Of a DNA stretch of 64,000 bases, positions 51,832 to 62,520 are shown in pieces (position 1 is the first letter of the stretch; each line of letters starts with the position of its first letter). The position numbers were made by a program, and so were the translations under genes. Below the pieces are notes generated by a model, which was not told the DNA's origin, did not search any database, and saw nothing but the letters and a program-made list of their open reading frames with translations. The DNA lies in the NCBI GenBank assembly GCA_019915015.1, contig JAHBBC010000003.1:1054001-1118000 (forward strand), in the 5' to 3' direction. Source of the DNA: Auriscalpium vulgare. Its lineage: Eukaryota > Basidiomycota > Agaricomycetes > Russulales > Auriscalpiaceae.

Positions 51832-54800
51832 TAGTGTTGCCGCGAGATGAGACAATCGCGCGATGAGACCATCGTGCGACGGACATATTACGTACAAGGC
51901 TATCGCGCGACCGTCGCGCGATGGTCTCACCGTCCTCTTCCCTCTTACACCTCCCACCATCGTGACCGTGTCCAGCCTACTATTGACGCGTCGCGCCGCT
52001 ACTCCGCATCCGACATCAGTGCTCATTGCTCATCCTCTTCTCCCATCCTCATATTCTCATTGTAGTAGCCCGAGTCTCGCCTGCCGACGCACTAAACTAG
52101 CATGGTGCCTAATATATTCCCCATTTTCTGTTGATTTCAGGTCCCATTGAGACTGTTGAGAGGGCGGGTCGTTCTTATTTAGGAGGTAAGTGGTCTTTAT
52201 ATCCCGGGCTCCCTTGTTGCGAGCATTTCACCTCCCCTGCTTCCCGACCATCCTCGACATGCCTGTGCCTCTCACATGCGGCAACTGCGGCTCTCAGTTT
52301 GAGCAATGTATGTGCCAGGATCGATGGTCAGGTACTGCGGCTGGTCCGGGAGGTTTTGAACCAACTCTCTCGACACCATCACGCCATTATTTCACGCCCG
52401 GGCTCTCAGGTGCCTCGTCACATCCTACCTTCCACTCAGCCGACTCGGAGCCACCACGATGGACACCGGCTTCAGCTCCGAGTAAGTCTCCGTTTCTTCT
52501 GACCAAAGCATCTTTTTGATAGCTTTCTTTTTAGACAATTTAGAAGAAGAAGCCAATATTCGTGCGACATTCGACACCATGTGGGCTCTTGCGGCAGCCA
52601 CCGCCACTATGCAGCGCTCCGGACCTCCTCCACAGCATCCAGCGACACCGAGCACGTCTGCTCCCATCCCTCTGTCTCAGCCGCGCACTCCGCTGTCACC
52701 TTCTCGCACACGCCAAGCTCCAGTGCCACCTACGCAGCAGCAGCGCGCTGCCACTACGAGCACCGCCCCGAAACGTCGCCGCAACACCGAAATACCTGCC
52801 GCTTCCAAGAAGCGTCAGAGGACGGACTCGCAGAACGCACCGCCAATCCCGGGAGTGGGGCCGTCTCCTTCCCAGGCTCCATCGGAAGTCTCACCCGGGG
52901 GGCATAGTATTTCCACATCATCCGCATACCACTCACTCGTCAACCCCACAGACGATGCGCCGCACGAGGACAAGACCACCGCACAGGATGTGTGGCACAA
53001 TGTGCGGCCCCTGGGTGCGGATGACACACCACTCAGCAACTGGGACGATGCAACTGCCCGTCTGTCGAAGAAGCCCAAGGCGGCGCGTGTTGGATGTCGC
53101 TTCGGGAATTGCAAGTATGCTCGATATTTTCATCTTCTCTTGTTTACATCAGCTGATGAACTTTCGCAAGAGTGACATGGAAATGCGATGGCGGCGTTGC
53201 ATCCCACATCAGGAAGCATTTCACAACATACCATTATCCGGAGTATAAGGAGATCACCGTCAAGCACAAGTTCAAGTATTGGGAGAGGCTACTGAGCGAC
53301 GACACGACAACCGGCCGAACGGACGGTCCGCAGGCACGTCCGACCGCGTACCGGAACAGGGTCTATGAGCAGGCGGGTTTCTTCGAACGGTTGGTTCGGT
53401 GGATGGTTGTCGACGATCAGGTAAGCAAATTTGTGAGTCCCGGTTTTCCCATGGCACGGAAATGAACGAGGTCTTCTGCAGGCGATGAACGTAGTCGATT
53501 GCGAGGAGTTTCGTGACATGTTGCTGTACTTAGGTGCCGAAACCATTACTGATTACGACATTCCGCATCGCACCAAAGTCACGGAGCTGATCTTCGAGAG
53601 ATTTCGTGAGGACGGGCGTAAACCTAGCAAAGGCGTTCTTGGACGTCATAATTCCGCTCGGAATCAAGCATAAGGTCAGCTGTCCGTTGCAATTGTCAAT
53701 TCAAAAGCTAATGTCATGGCTCTCACTTAGATTGGTATGATCACTACCGACAACGCCTCAAATAATGACACGATGATGGCCGAACTCGAGCGTGTCTTAT
53801 GGCGCGATTATCACATCGTATTCAGCGCTGAAGATAATCATATCCGGTAGGCTCCTTTCTCATGATACTCCCTGGACACAGCTTACTTCCGAATACGCAG
53901 GTGCTTCCCGCATGTCATCAATATTGGCGTTCAGACCTCGATGAAATGCCTGTCGAGTTCCGCGCCGAATCCCGCTCCCATGTCTGATCGACCTGAGGAT
54001 CAGGACACCACGGTCACACCCATTGACTGGACCTCCGTCGCGGGTGGCGACTACGGCCTCGCACTTTCCAAAGACCCCGTCGGGAAGTGCAGGGCCGCCG
54101 TTGCTGCTTGCCGCGACTCATCGCTGCGTCGAGAGGCATTCCGGGCGACAATCGAGGCAGGTAACTTAGCCAAGGACTGGCCCGAGCAATGGGGTGTACT
54201 TTTACGAGTCCTCCAGCTTCTGCGTGACGTTGACACGCGCTGGTCTTCTACTTACCTGATGGTCGATCGTGCGTGGGAGCTAGCCCCGGTATGTTACCAA
54301 TTCATAGTTCTGTATCCAAACTCATTTGATTGCAGGCCATCGACCGCATGATGGACTCCCAGGACGCTCTTCGTAGTCGCCGAATGGATGAAATGGACTG
54401 GAAGGTCCTGAAAGACATCCGCGAGTTTCTGTCCATCCCGCACTCCGTTCAGCAAGAACTGTCCTTCGAGCAAACCCCAACACTTGCTCACGTCATTCCT
54501 GCATACGAGCTTCTCCTCACGATGCTGCAGGACTGTCGAACCACACTCCCACGAATCAGCACCGCCATCAACGAGTGCATCCGAAAATTCCGGCAGTACA
54601 TGAATATCGAGCGCCGAAAGCCAATCTACGCACTATCAATTGGTATAGCTTTGAACTTCAATATGTAGTGCATCTGAGTAGCTGCTTACTCGCCGCATTT
54701 CAGTCCTCCATCCTGGAAACAAGCTGCAATGGATACGAGACAACTGGGCGGCCGAGGAAGTCGACTCCGCAAAGGAGCAGATCATCAAAGCGGTACGTCA

Positions 54801-55852
54801 CTAATGCTTGCGGTCTTCCAAGGCATCTTTCTGATCATGATATTGTGACAGATGGTAAGCCACCGCATTGGCATGCGCTTACAAGCGGCGATGGGCAAGA
54901 ATGTCACCGCTCCCGCTGCTCCACACCCTCTTCCAGCCCCAACATCGTCGTCATCCGCTGCACAACGACTTGCACATGGAAAGGCAAGCATGCGGCGACG
55001 TGCAGAGGCGCTACGTCGGTCAGTGTCCATGTCTGGCGAAGATGGCAGACCCTCGAGCACAGAACCTGCGGAAGACCCGCTCGCCGCCGCGCAAAATGAA
55101 GCCCGAGCCTTTGAGAAGGACAGACAAGCAGCCGAGGCAGAGCTGAGGGAGTGGGAACATGCTGGCGTGCTCTCCGCCTCACAGATCGAGTCCGACGACT
55201 TTGATCTCGTCAGATTCTGGCAGGTATGTCAAGTTATTTTGCTTCGGATATCTGAATTTCATGCCTAATTTGTATATCAAGGCCAACTCCTATCGCTTCC
55301 CCATCCTCTACCTTGTCGCCCTCGACGCTTTGCCGGTACAGGCCTCAGCTGTCCCGTGTGAACGCGTGTTTTCCTCAAGCAAGGAGACTTGTGCCCTCCG
55401 TCGTAACCGGCTTTCGCCGGTGGTGATGGAGCGGCTTCAAATCCTCAAATACATCTTCAAACAAGCTCGACTGAACTCGGCGCCGGACTGGCTGACGACA
55501 TTTACAGATCTCGAGGCAGCAAATGCTGTAGCAGATTCGGAACATCTACAGGTGCCGGAGCTTCTTCCGCTCGAGTTCTCTGCCGGAACATCCGGGTCGG
55601 TTCAGACTACTCTTGATTACTCTCTCGACTACGAAGACTTCTTTACAGCTCCATTATTTTGATTGATTGCTATTCTACTGGCTTGTAATTACAGTACTTC
55701 CTGGATGCGGCAGTGGCTTGAGCTCTTGCTATAATAGTACATTTATAATCATGAGTATTGGAAATGTCTCGTCTCAAGCGCAGTGAGACGGTCGCGCGAC
55801 GACCGCCAGGACCATTTCAAGTCTCATCTCATCTCATCTCGCGGCAACACTA
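51832..55852 (+). mobile_element. hAT-family DNA transposon, 4021 bp
   Basis: Terminal inverted repeats start TAGTGTTGCCGCGAGATGAG on the left and end with the reverse complement on the right (21 bp perfect). They are flanked by the 8-bp direct repeat CTGTGTGT (51824-51831 and 55853-55860), the hallmark of hAT elements. Subterminal copies of a GTCGCGCGAC/GAGAC motif occur near 51855-51930 and near 55785-55800. It encodes one transposase gene, which appears damaged internally. Confidence 0.95.
52259..55662 (+). pseudogene. hAT transposase, probably defective
   Basis: Exons include 52259-52481, 52535-53114, 53171 onward, and later blocks to the stop at 55662. An N-terminal Ser/Pro-rich region with a nuclear signal (PKRRRN) precedes a BED-type zinc finger (CRFGNC, then HIRKHFTTYH). 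The RNase H core retains GMITTDNASNND and DVDTRWSSTY. The C-terminal dimerisation domain is intact (SAVPCERVFSSSKETCALRRNRL). Between FERFREDGRKPS (about 53630) and GIKHK (about 53672) the frame changes. The segment that should hold the first catalytic Asp (usually followed by WT) and about 80-100 residues is missing, with no room for an intron. The copy is therefore likely inactive, although its ends could be mobilised in trans. Confidence 0.8.
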
Positions 55853-55860
55853 CTGTGTGT

Positions 55861-56211
55861 CCATCGCCAACTGACACTGTCTGACAGCACTCAGGCCGAG
55901 GGCGGGCCCAGTGTGAACCGTCGGGAAGTAGACAAGTCCCCTCGCATCGCGCTCGTCGCTCTCAGCTCGGTCTCACTCGGAAGGGCAGGCCACTTTCAGA
56001 GTCCGCGCTGCTCTCCTCTTGCACAGCGCCCCCTTATAATTGACCATTCACTCTGGCAGTCATCCATCGCAATATCCCTACCGCGCAGTACGTTCCTCTG
56101 CCCTCCACGCAGCCCCGTATGCTCACCTGTTGTCCCCCCCAGGACCGCACCCGTCGCCATGCTTTCGCGCCGACGTCACGGCACGTCTCACACAGCGCAC
56201 TCCGCCCAGGC
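55861..56211. promoter_or_regulatory. Upstream region of the F-box gene
   Basis: 350 bp between the hAT element and the chosen start codon. It includes CT-rich segments and TTATAATTGACC at about 56034. The hAT insertion lies within 360 bp of the start and may have displaced upstream promoter elements. Confidence 0.4.
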
Positions 56212-57738
56212 ATGTCTGCTCCTTCCCTCCCCTCGCCATCCCCTCATCGCTTGACCCACCGCATTCTCCAGCAACCCCCCGCCACGGCCCTCCGCCTTCC
56301 CGTCGAACTTCTCTCGCGCATCTTCCTCCTGGGCTTCGACAACGGTATCGACCCCCGTTGCCCGTTCAAGCGCCGCCCTCTTGAGCCGACCACGACCTTC
56401 GAGGTCCTCGTGTCTCATGTCTGCCGCCACTGGCGCAGTGTCGCGTTGCACACGCCCTGTCTCTGGACAAGTATTCGCCTGCGCAAGGGCTCGCATATCA
56501 CGCGCGCCAAGACATTCCTCAAACGCTCGCAGTCCGCCCTGCTCGACGTCTTCCTCGAGATCGTTGCCCCACATGACCATATCTCCGGTCATACCCTCTC
56601 CCTCGCAGAACTGGACGATGCATTTGACGCCATCACACCCCACTCTTCCCGCTGGTTCTCCTTCATCGTCCGCGTGAATGACATGGAGTCCAAAGAGGCA
56701 GCCCGCAGACATTTACGACGGTATCTCCCCATACCGTATCTCAAGACCATGCAATTATGGCATCTGGAGGACTGGGGCACTGCACAAAACCTGTGGGCTT
56801 CAAATACTAGACCGCCTGTCCCCCTCTTCTACAAGCAGGAGCTTAACATTCGACACGTGTCGCTCGTAGGCATCAACTTGTTGTGGGCGCAATCGGGTTA
56901 TCTGTCGGGCCTGACGCAACTCGAGCTTGCCCTCCACTCAGAGGCCGTTCGCCCATCCGGAGAGGATTGGGAAACCATCATGCGAAACTGCCCCGATCTA
57001 GAGCGTTTGTCTCTTCACTACAGTGGTCCCCGCGCACATCTCATCAGCCCTGAACGGGCAGTAGCCCTTCTGCGCCTCACCAACCTCTCACTCACCGACA
57101 TCGACTTGGACGTCGTCTTGCAACTTATCCGCCAAATGGAGATGCCCAACGTTCGAGTTCTCAAACTCGAACTTCCTGACCAGGATTTCTCCCCCCTCTT
57201 TCACCGACTCAGTAAACCAGATCACATAGTATTCCCGCACCTCGAGCACCTGTGCATAACGGCGCTGGACTGCGAACCGGATCCGTGGAGGGCATTTCTT
57301 GCATGCACGCCCTGCATCACTTGTCTAGAAATGGATTTCCGTCGCGTGCCCGTGGATCTGTTTGAGGCGCTGTTAACGAAGGTTCCTTCCCCGGGCCCGT
57401 TGTCGGACATCCACGGGGAGTCTTTGTGTGTTGTGCGCTTGCCTTCACTCCAGGAGTTGAAGGTGGCAGGCCTGCCAAGTAACGGGCTGACGAAGTTTGT
57501 TAGCTTTCGCGCAGACGCTGGCTATCCGGTACCGCGTTGCATGGTGCATCAGAAGCTGCGCAATGAGGCGACGGACTCTCTGAGCACGCAAACGGAGGTG
57601 GAATATTTCGTGTACTCGGACGACGACGACGATGCGGACGATGACGATGACGAATGCAGTTACAGGGAGGTGGCGAGCGGGGACCTAGTCTCAGAGAAAG
57701 AGCTATTGATGCGGAACCCAGTACGACATTCGGACTAA
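56212..57738 (+). CDS. F-box domain protein
   Basis: Single-exon gene of 508 residues (start at MSAPSLPSP; an upstream in-frame ATG at 56119 would add 31 residues). The F-box is at about 25-75: LRLPVELLSRIFLLG, then LVSHVCRHWRSVALHTPCLW, the typical agaricomycete form with the SHVCRHWR helix. The rest is a leucine-rich-like array (FPHLEHLCI, LTNLSLTDIDL and similar) used for substrate recognition. The C-terminus carries an acidic run of 11 Asp/Glu residues. It would recruit substrates to an SCF ubiquitin ligase. Such genes are greatly expanded in mushrooms. Confidence 0.85.
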   Translation: MSAPSLPSPSPHRLTHRILQQPPATALRLPVELLSRIFLLGFDNGIDPRCPFKRRPLEPTTTFEVLVSHVCRHWRSVALHTPCLWTSIRLRKGSHITRAKTFLKRSQSALLDVFLEIVAPHDHISGHTLSLAELDDAFDAITPHSSRWFSFIVRVNDMESKEAARRHLRRYLPIPYLKTMQLWHLEDWGTAQNLWASNTRPPVPLFYKQELNIRHVSLVGINLLWAQSGYLSGLTQLELALHSEAVRPSGEDWETIMRNCPDLERLSLHYSGPRAHLISPERAVALLRLTNLSLTDIDLDVVLQLIRQMEMPNVRVLKLELPDQDFSPLFHRLSKPDHIVFPHLEHLCITALDCEPDPWRAFLACTPCITCLEMDFRRVPVDLFEALLTKVPSPGPLSDIHGESLCVVRLPSLQELKVAGLPSNGLTKFVSFRADAGYPVPRCMVHQKLRNEATDSLSTQTEVEYFVYSDDDDDADDDDDECSYREVASGDLVSEKELLMRNPVRHSD

Positions 57739-57882
57739 ATACCGTGTATCCCTCATAGATAGACCTGCTTGTCCGTGCGCGAGAACAGAGATGTTGCGAA
57801 GTTGTTGCGTGCCACCGGACGTAGCCGCGGCCTCGCCCGGCCTGCGCGCCTGTGCGCCGCGATCCCCGAGTCCTCGAGTTCC

Positions 57883-58683
57883 ATGGCCAGCGCGGCTTCC
57901 GCTCTCCGGTCTTCAAGCTTCACTCCTGGCCGCCCATTGAACCTACATGGCATGCCCGCCTCGACATCTTCCCGCAGCGCGTGGACCCCAGTCGTGCGTC
58001 ATACAGACTCGGTGCCTGTGCCTCGCAAGTACTGATGTCTCGGCTCCAGATCGCATTTCCCTTCGTATCCTTTCTCAACCAATGGCTTCAACGGTCCCGA
58101 AATGGGGCCCGTCCTCCCTCCGCAGAATTTGCCTCCGTGGAGGCTCTCAAATTGGCCATCAGTCTCCTCGTCTGCCTTCGCGACCGCCACTTGGGAAAGG
58201 TTGTACGCGCTGTGCAGACCAATGGCTACGCGCCCGCCGACGAAGAGCTCCTGCTAGACGACCGCAACGCGGAGAGCGATCAAGCCCAGGCTAGCGATGC
58301 GGGGTCAGCTCCTCCTGTATACGCAACGGCCTCTGTGGCGGCCATCTGGGCTGCATATCTATACCTGGTACGGCACGCCCATACTCAGGATAACTCATGA
58401 CTTTGAACGGTGCCTCATGATGGCGCCTCCCAGTTCCAGTTCGCCCTCGGGTCGCTTGACGCGGCAACTGCGCGTCTCTCGCTTGCCCTTTCAACGCCGC
58501 TGACGATTTACGCTACATACGCACTCTTTGCCCATTCCCCTACACCATTTCTTTGGCAAGTTGTTGCCCTCCAGGTATGCCCGCATGCCTTGCACCGAAG
58601 GTAGCTCTGATGTCCCTCTCTAGCTTTCTGGACTGTGCCTTGCTAAGGTCAGTATGTCTATGAGCAACCAATTGGATGCGAAC
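57883..58683 (+). CDS. Nucleotide-sugar-transporter-like protein, incomplete model
   Basis: A C-terminal block resembles nucleotide-sugar transporters: ASVEALKLAISLLVC at about 58132-58175, then after an intron LDAATARLSLALSTPLTIYATYALF and LWQVVALQ, ending LSGLCLAKVSMSMSNQLDAN at 58683. The ALKLAISL and DAAT..LALSTPLT pieces correspond to the two halves of the family pore. Only about four membrane segments can be drawn rather than ten, and the N-terminal exons switch frame without clear splice sites. The gene is either truncated or poorly resolved here. Family members exchange UDP- or CMP-sugars for nucleotide monophosphates in the Golgi membrane. Confidence 0.38.
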
Positions 58684-59120
58684 TGATTGTATTATCTGAA
58701 AGAGTGGACTATTCTCCTCCCTTTTCCCGTCGACATCGATCATCTGCATTCTCGCGCTTCCTCTGACCAACGCTTTCCGTCTCGTCAGCATCAACATTGT
58801 GAGCAGTTGCTTGCTCTGCAGCACCTCCGCCCTGCTCATGTCAGGCTTCAGATTTATCACCTGCATGGCTCTACATCCCATAATACCTGCAACATCATCC
58901 TTTTCTCCGCTGGACTTTGCATACACGTCTCTGTGCTTTCCGCATACTACATCTTCCCATCTCCGTCCATATCGCAATCGCTTAGCCAACATCTCTCTCT
59001 GCATTTTGTGTCCTCCATCGTCTTCGGCGCTCTCGAGGACATCATAGTTCTTTCGCTCATATCCCGTGAGGCCACCGCTCTATGCTCTTTCCTACGTTCG
59101 CTTACAAAGTTGCGTTACAG
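58684..59120. other. Unresolved region between two plus-strand genes
   Basis: Open hydrophobic frames (for example 58687-59127) suggest possible upstream exons of the next gene, but no start or splice chain could be supported. Confidence 0.3.
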
Positions 59121-60852
59121 ATTTTGACGCTGCTTTTGAGAATATCCTTGCATCACTCAATCTGGGAGTCTTGTTCCTAGCCGTCGCTTCATACGCGCGA
59201 GTTGTTTCTCTTGGTGTCCTGTTGGGCTTCGCGTTGACCCTATGGGCATCTATCTCGTACATACTTGGCAGAAACTCGAGTCAGATCCCCGTACGTTTCT
59301 CTCCTGCGTCGTGATATGGGTAATCTTGACTGACACCAGCAGGATCTGCTCTCATTTCCCGGTAGTCGCCGGATCGTGGCTGCCATTCCCTTTGCTGCGC
59401 TGGCGACCGCTTCCGCTATTGCTATCATCATTCTTGCACCTCTGCGGTCCACGGAGTCACTGTCACACTCGGACATCTTCACACTTAGCCAGGAGCTTTC
59501 ATGCATTCGACGACCTCTCGTGGCACGTTTGGAACCGACAATGCGACAGTATCGGCATTTCGACAACGTCCTATTGGTCGTCTTCTTCAGTCATCCGCGG
59601 TATGACGTGAACCTGGACTATTATGAGCGGACCTATGCCGAGTACTTCCCAAACGTGAGCACCTACATGCATATACTTCGAAATCTGATATATTTACGTC
59701 TTCATAGATGGTCTTTGTGGGCCCGGCGAGCCGAGAGGACGCAGGCTTCAACCACTCGTATGATGTTATTGTCGACTCCTACGGGTCGGCCGAAAACCTT
59801 ACCAACCCAGAGTTTTATCAGATGGCCGGCCGTGTAAGTGCCTTCCTCTCAACCGTTCGCAAAGCACGCTCAGGCTTTTGCAGATGGCACACCACATGCT
59901 CTTCACAGTGATGAAAGATCATCCTTGCTACCACGGGTACCTATGGGCTCCATTCGACACTCTCCTGAACGTGCCGCGGCTACAACAATTCGATCAAAAT
60001 CGTTTCTGGTATCACTCTCCATTTGGCGAATATGTCCCGAACTCGGCTCTAGAGTCGGACCAAGACCCAGACCTCCATGCTCCTCCTGCGCGGATCTCGC
60101 CGGACCCAACGTTGAATATCACCGAAGGTTGGAAAGGCTGGGGACCTGATTGGTGGTAAGCAGCTTCCATGTCGACCTCTGGTCGCTTTGTGTTTACTTC
60201 TACGAAACAGGTGGGGGTAAGGTCTTGAGAATCGTCGTTGAATTCTGATCTCGCTAACTCCGTGCCAGTGACCCGCATGTCGGCCTGCCTGCCTGCTTGC
60301 CTGCCTTCAGGAAGGTTCCCAGCTCACAGCACCGTCGTCTCGCGAGCTTCTTTGAAAACGGAACCGAACGTTTCCTCGGAGGATCTTCAGACACTTTGTA
60401 CATTCCCGGGGTCCACAGAGATGCCTTTCTAGAGACCTTGGCTCTTTTCCTCGAAACCGAGTGCTTCATGGAGATCGCCTTGCCCACCACCGTTCACCTC
60501 GTCGTCCCGCCGTCCGAACGCATTCTGTTTGTCGACCATGTGAGCCCCTCAATGTCTCGAAGTGTCTTATATTCACGCCTGGATCCAGTGGTGGATCTGG
60601 CAACCGCCGTTCAACGCGACATTCGTACGCATGAAGTGGGAAGAGGGATTCGAGGTTGACACGTTCCATACGTTTCACTGGGGGGACGCTGCTGAGGGAG
60701 AGCCGTGGCGGGCACATCCGGAGAACATTGAGGACGTGCGGGAGCTGTTGCAAGAGTCCGCTCGCAGGCAGGGCGTCAGGTTACCGGTCGCTACTTCCCA
60801 GGTCACCGGGCGGTCACCGACGGCCTCTCCGGTCGATCAACGTCAACCATGA
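59121..60852 (+). CDS. Conserved basidiomycete membrane-anchored protein with 6-nt microexon
   Basis: Exons 59121-59290 (uncertain), 59343-59654, 59708-59833, 59884-60155, 60211-60216, 60269-60539 and 60589-60852 join in frame. The hydrophobic segment IVAAIPFAALATASAIAIII near the start of the second exon looks like a signal anchor. The soluble part has conserved aromatic and His-rich motifs: DSYGSAENLTNPEFYQMAGR, YHGYLWAPFDTLLNVPRL, DWWWGDPHVGLPACLP, GSSDTLYIPG and VDTFHTFHWGD. A 6-nt exon (GTGGGG, 60211-60216) is needed to make WWWGDPH. I know similar hypothetical proteins in other mushrooms but no assigned function; a secretory-pathway glycosyltransferase-like role is only a guess. The true N-terminus is not found. 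Confidence 0.6.
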
Positions 60853-61233
60853 CCGGTACCGTCCTACGTCACTCCAGCAATTGGAAGAATGCCGTGAATG
60901 TTGGATCTGGTTTCACGGCCAGGCAAGGTCAGGTCCAAAACATCATTTGTGTTGAGGAGCGATGTGGTCTTACCCGGTGAAGTACCCGGTGAAGTACATA
61001 GTCTCCGTCGCTGACCGCCCTCAAACCCGAGGCTTACCTTGGAGAAATTAATGATCACCGCGGCTATGTACGATTCAGTGGCGCATCGCTCAGGATACTT
61101 CGCACGATGGCCTCAGCATTTGGGATAAGCATGGTCGTCTCACTGCCAGCATTCACACAACAGAACAAGCACCTATGATATTTTGTGATCAAGATCGACA
61201 TAAACGTAGCCACCGGGCACCATTTTCCTGCAT
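60853..61233. other. Convergent intergenic region
   Basis: About 380 bp between the stop of the membrane-anchored protein gene (+) and the stop of the hydrolase gene (-). No gene is visible. A short direct repeat GAAGTACCCGGT occurs twice near 60978-61000. Confidence 0.6.
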
Positions 61234-62337
61234 TCACAGAGTCTTCTCAAACCAAGCAACCGCTTGGTCGCGAGCTCCTTCGAAGCCGGCTTTGACGTCT
61301 GGCACTTTCAGATTCGGCCGCGCGGCAAAACCGTGTGCGGTGCCTGCCACGAAAGCCGTCAGCATCCGAAGGAGAAGTCCGGGAGATGCTGCCTACCTTT
61401 GTAAACCTTGAACTCGTATTCGACAGCATCTGACCCACGCCGCTGCGCCAACACGCTCTCGGCCAAGGCGCGATTCTTCTCTGGGAAGCCGTCGTCGTCT
61501 AGAGAAGGTTCGGATGAGCATAGAGCGGTCGAGACGCGCCGGACATACCCTCTGCTAAAGCCCAAGACACAGGCACCTGTAGTCAAGGCAGTTCATCAGT
61601 CTTCACTGGGCGCAAGAGAGACAAAGGAGCAACCTGGATGCTTCGTATCTGATGCTCGCCAAGCGCTCCTGGATGGCAGATGACCAATGTGTTGAACAGC
61701 GACTTGGCGGCGGCGCGAACGGCCATGGAGCCTCCCCAGCAGTAACTAAGGACGGTCAGAGGATGAGCCCCACAATCCTTGTGTGACGTACCCCACGGCC
61801 CCAATTCTGACATATGCCTTCTCGGCCTTCAGTCTTTCCAAGAACTGCGGACATGTCAGGATCGGTGACGGGCCGGCGTGGAGAAAACGGACAGCCTCGA
61901 GCCTTGCATCGCAAACGGCGGGTCGGTTGGAATAGAAGGCCGGGGCAGCCGGTAGGAGGGTAGAGACGAGACGGAATGTTTGCCACCAAGTCCTCTTGAC
62001 ACCGGCTCTGTCGGCCATCAACGGCTCGAGACTGTTGGCTGAGACAGGCGGGCGGCCTGATGACGCGCGAGGTTAGCCGCGTGGAGAGCGCATCGGGGGG
62101 ACGCCGAGGCGTACCGTCGAATACGTCGGGGACCCATACGTCGACGCCGAGCCTGTCCGCGAAGGCGTCTGCCATCAGTCTGGGGTTGGGTATGGACAGG
62201 CCAAAGATATCTGTGAGGAGGACGACGGCCTTGTCCGCGTTTGTTGCGACGGCGGGGGAGAAGTACGCGCCGTTGACGAGCTGGCCCCTGGGCTGGCCGG
62301 GGAGGAGGTGGCCCTTGTAGCAGTTCTCGCAGGACAT
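61234..62337 (-). CDS. Dienelactone hydrolase family protein
   Basis: Six exons (62115-62337, 61792-62038, 61745-61634, 61549-61576, 61397-61498, 61234-61343) join in frame to 273 residues. N-terminal MSCENCYKGHLLPGQPRG is the fungal family signature. The catalytic Cys lies in GYCWGGSM, formed across an intron at 61746-61791. The Asp is in LAEDDDGFPEKN and the His in TAHGFAARP, in the right order for the Cys-Asp-His triad of an alpha/beta hydrolase. The prototype opens dienelactone to maleylacetate in aromatic breakdown; fungal paralogs have varied or unknown substrates. It is divergent from the amidohydrolase gene, with 183 bp between starts. Confidence 0.87.
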
Positions 62338-62520
62338 GGGGAAGACGTGGAGGCGGGTGCGGGCGAGAGGGCTGCCTTTAAGTAGCAAGGCGAGGACGGG
62401 CCCCGTGGGCTTCCATGAATGGGATTGGCAGCGCACTGACTTGGACGAGCCCGTGGGTGCGACGCGTCCAATGACGATCGCGCCACGTTGGCCAAGCGGC
62501 GGCGCGTCAGTCTGAACGCC

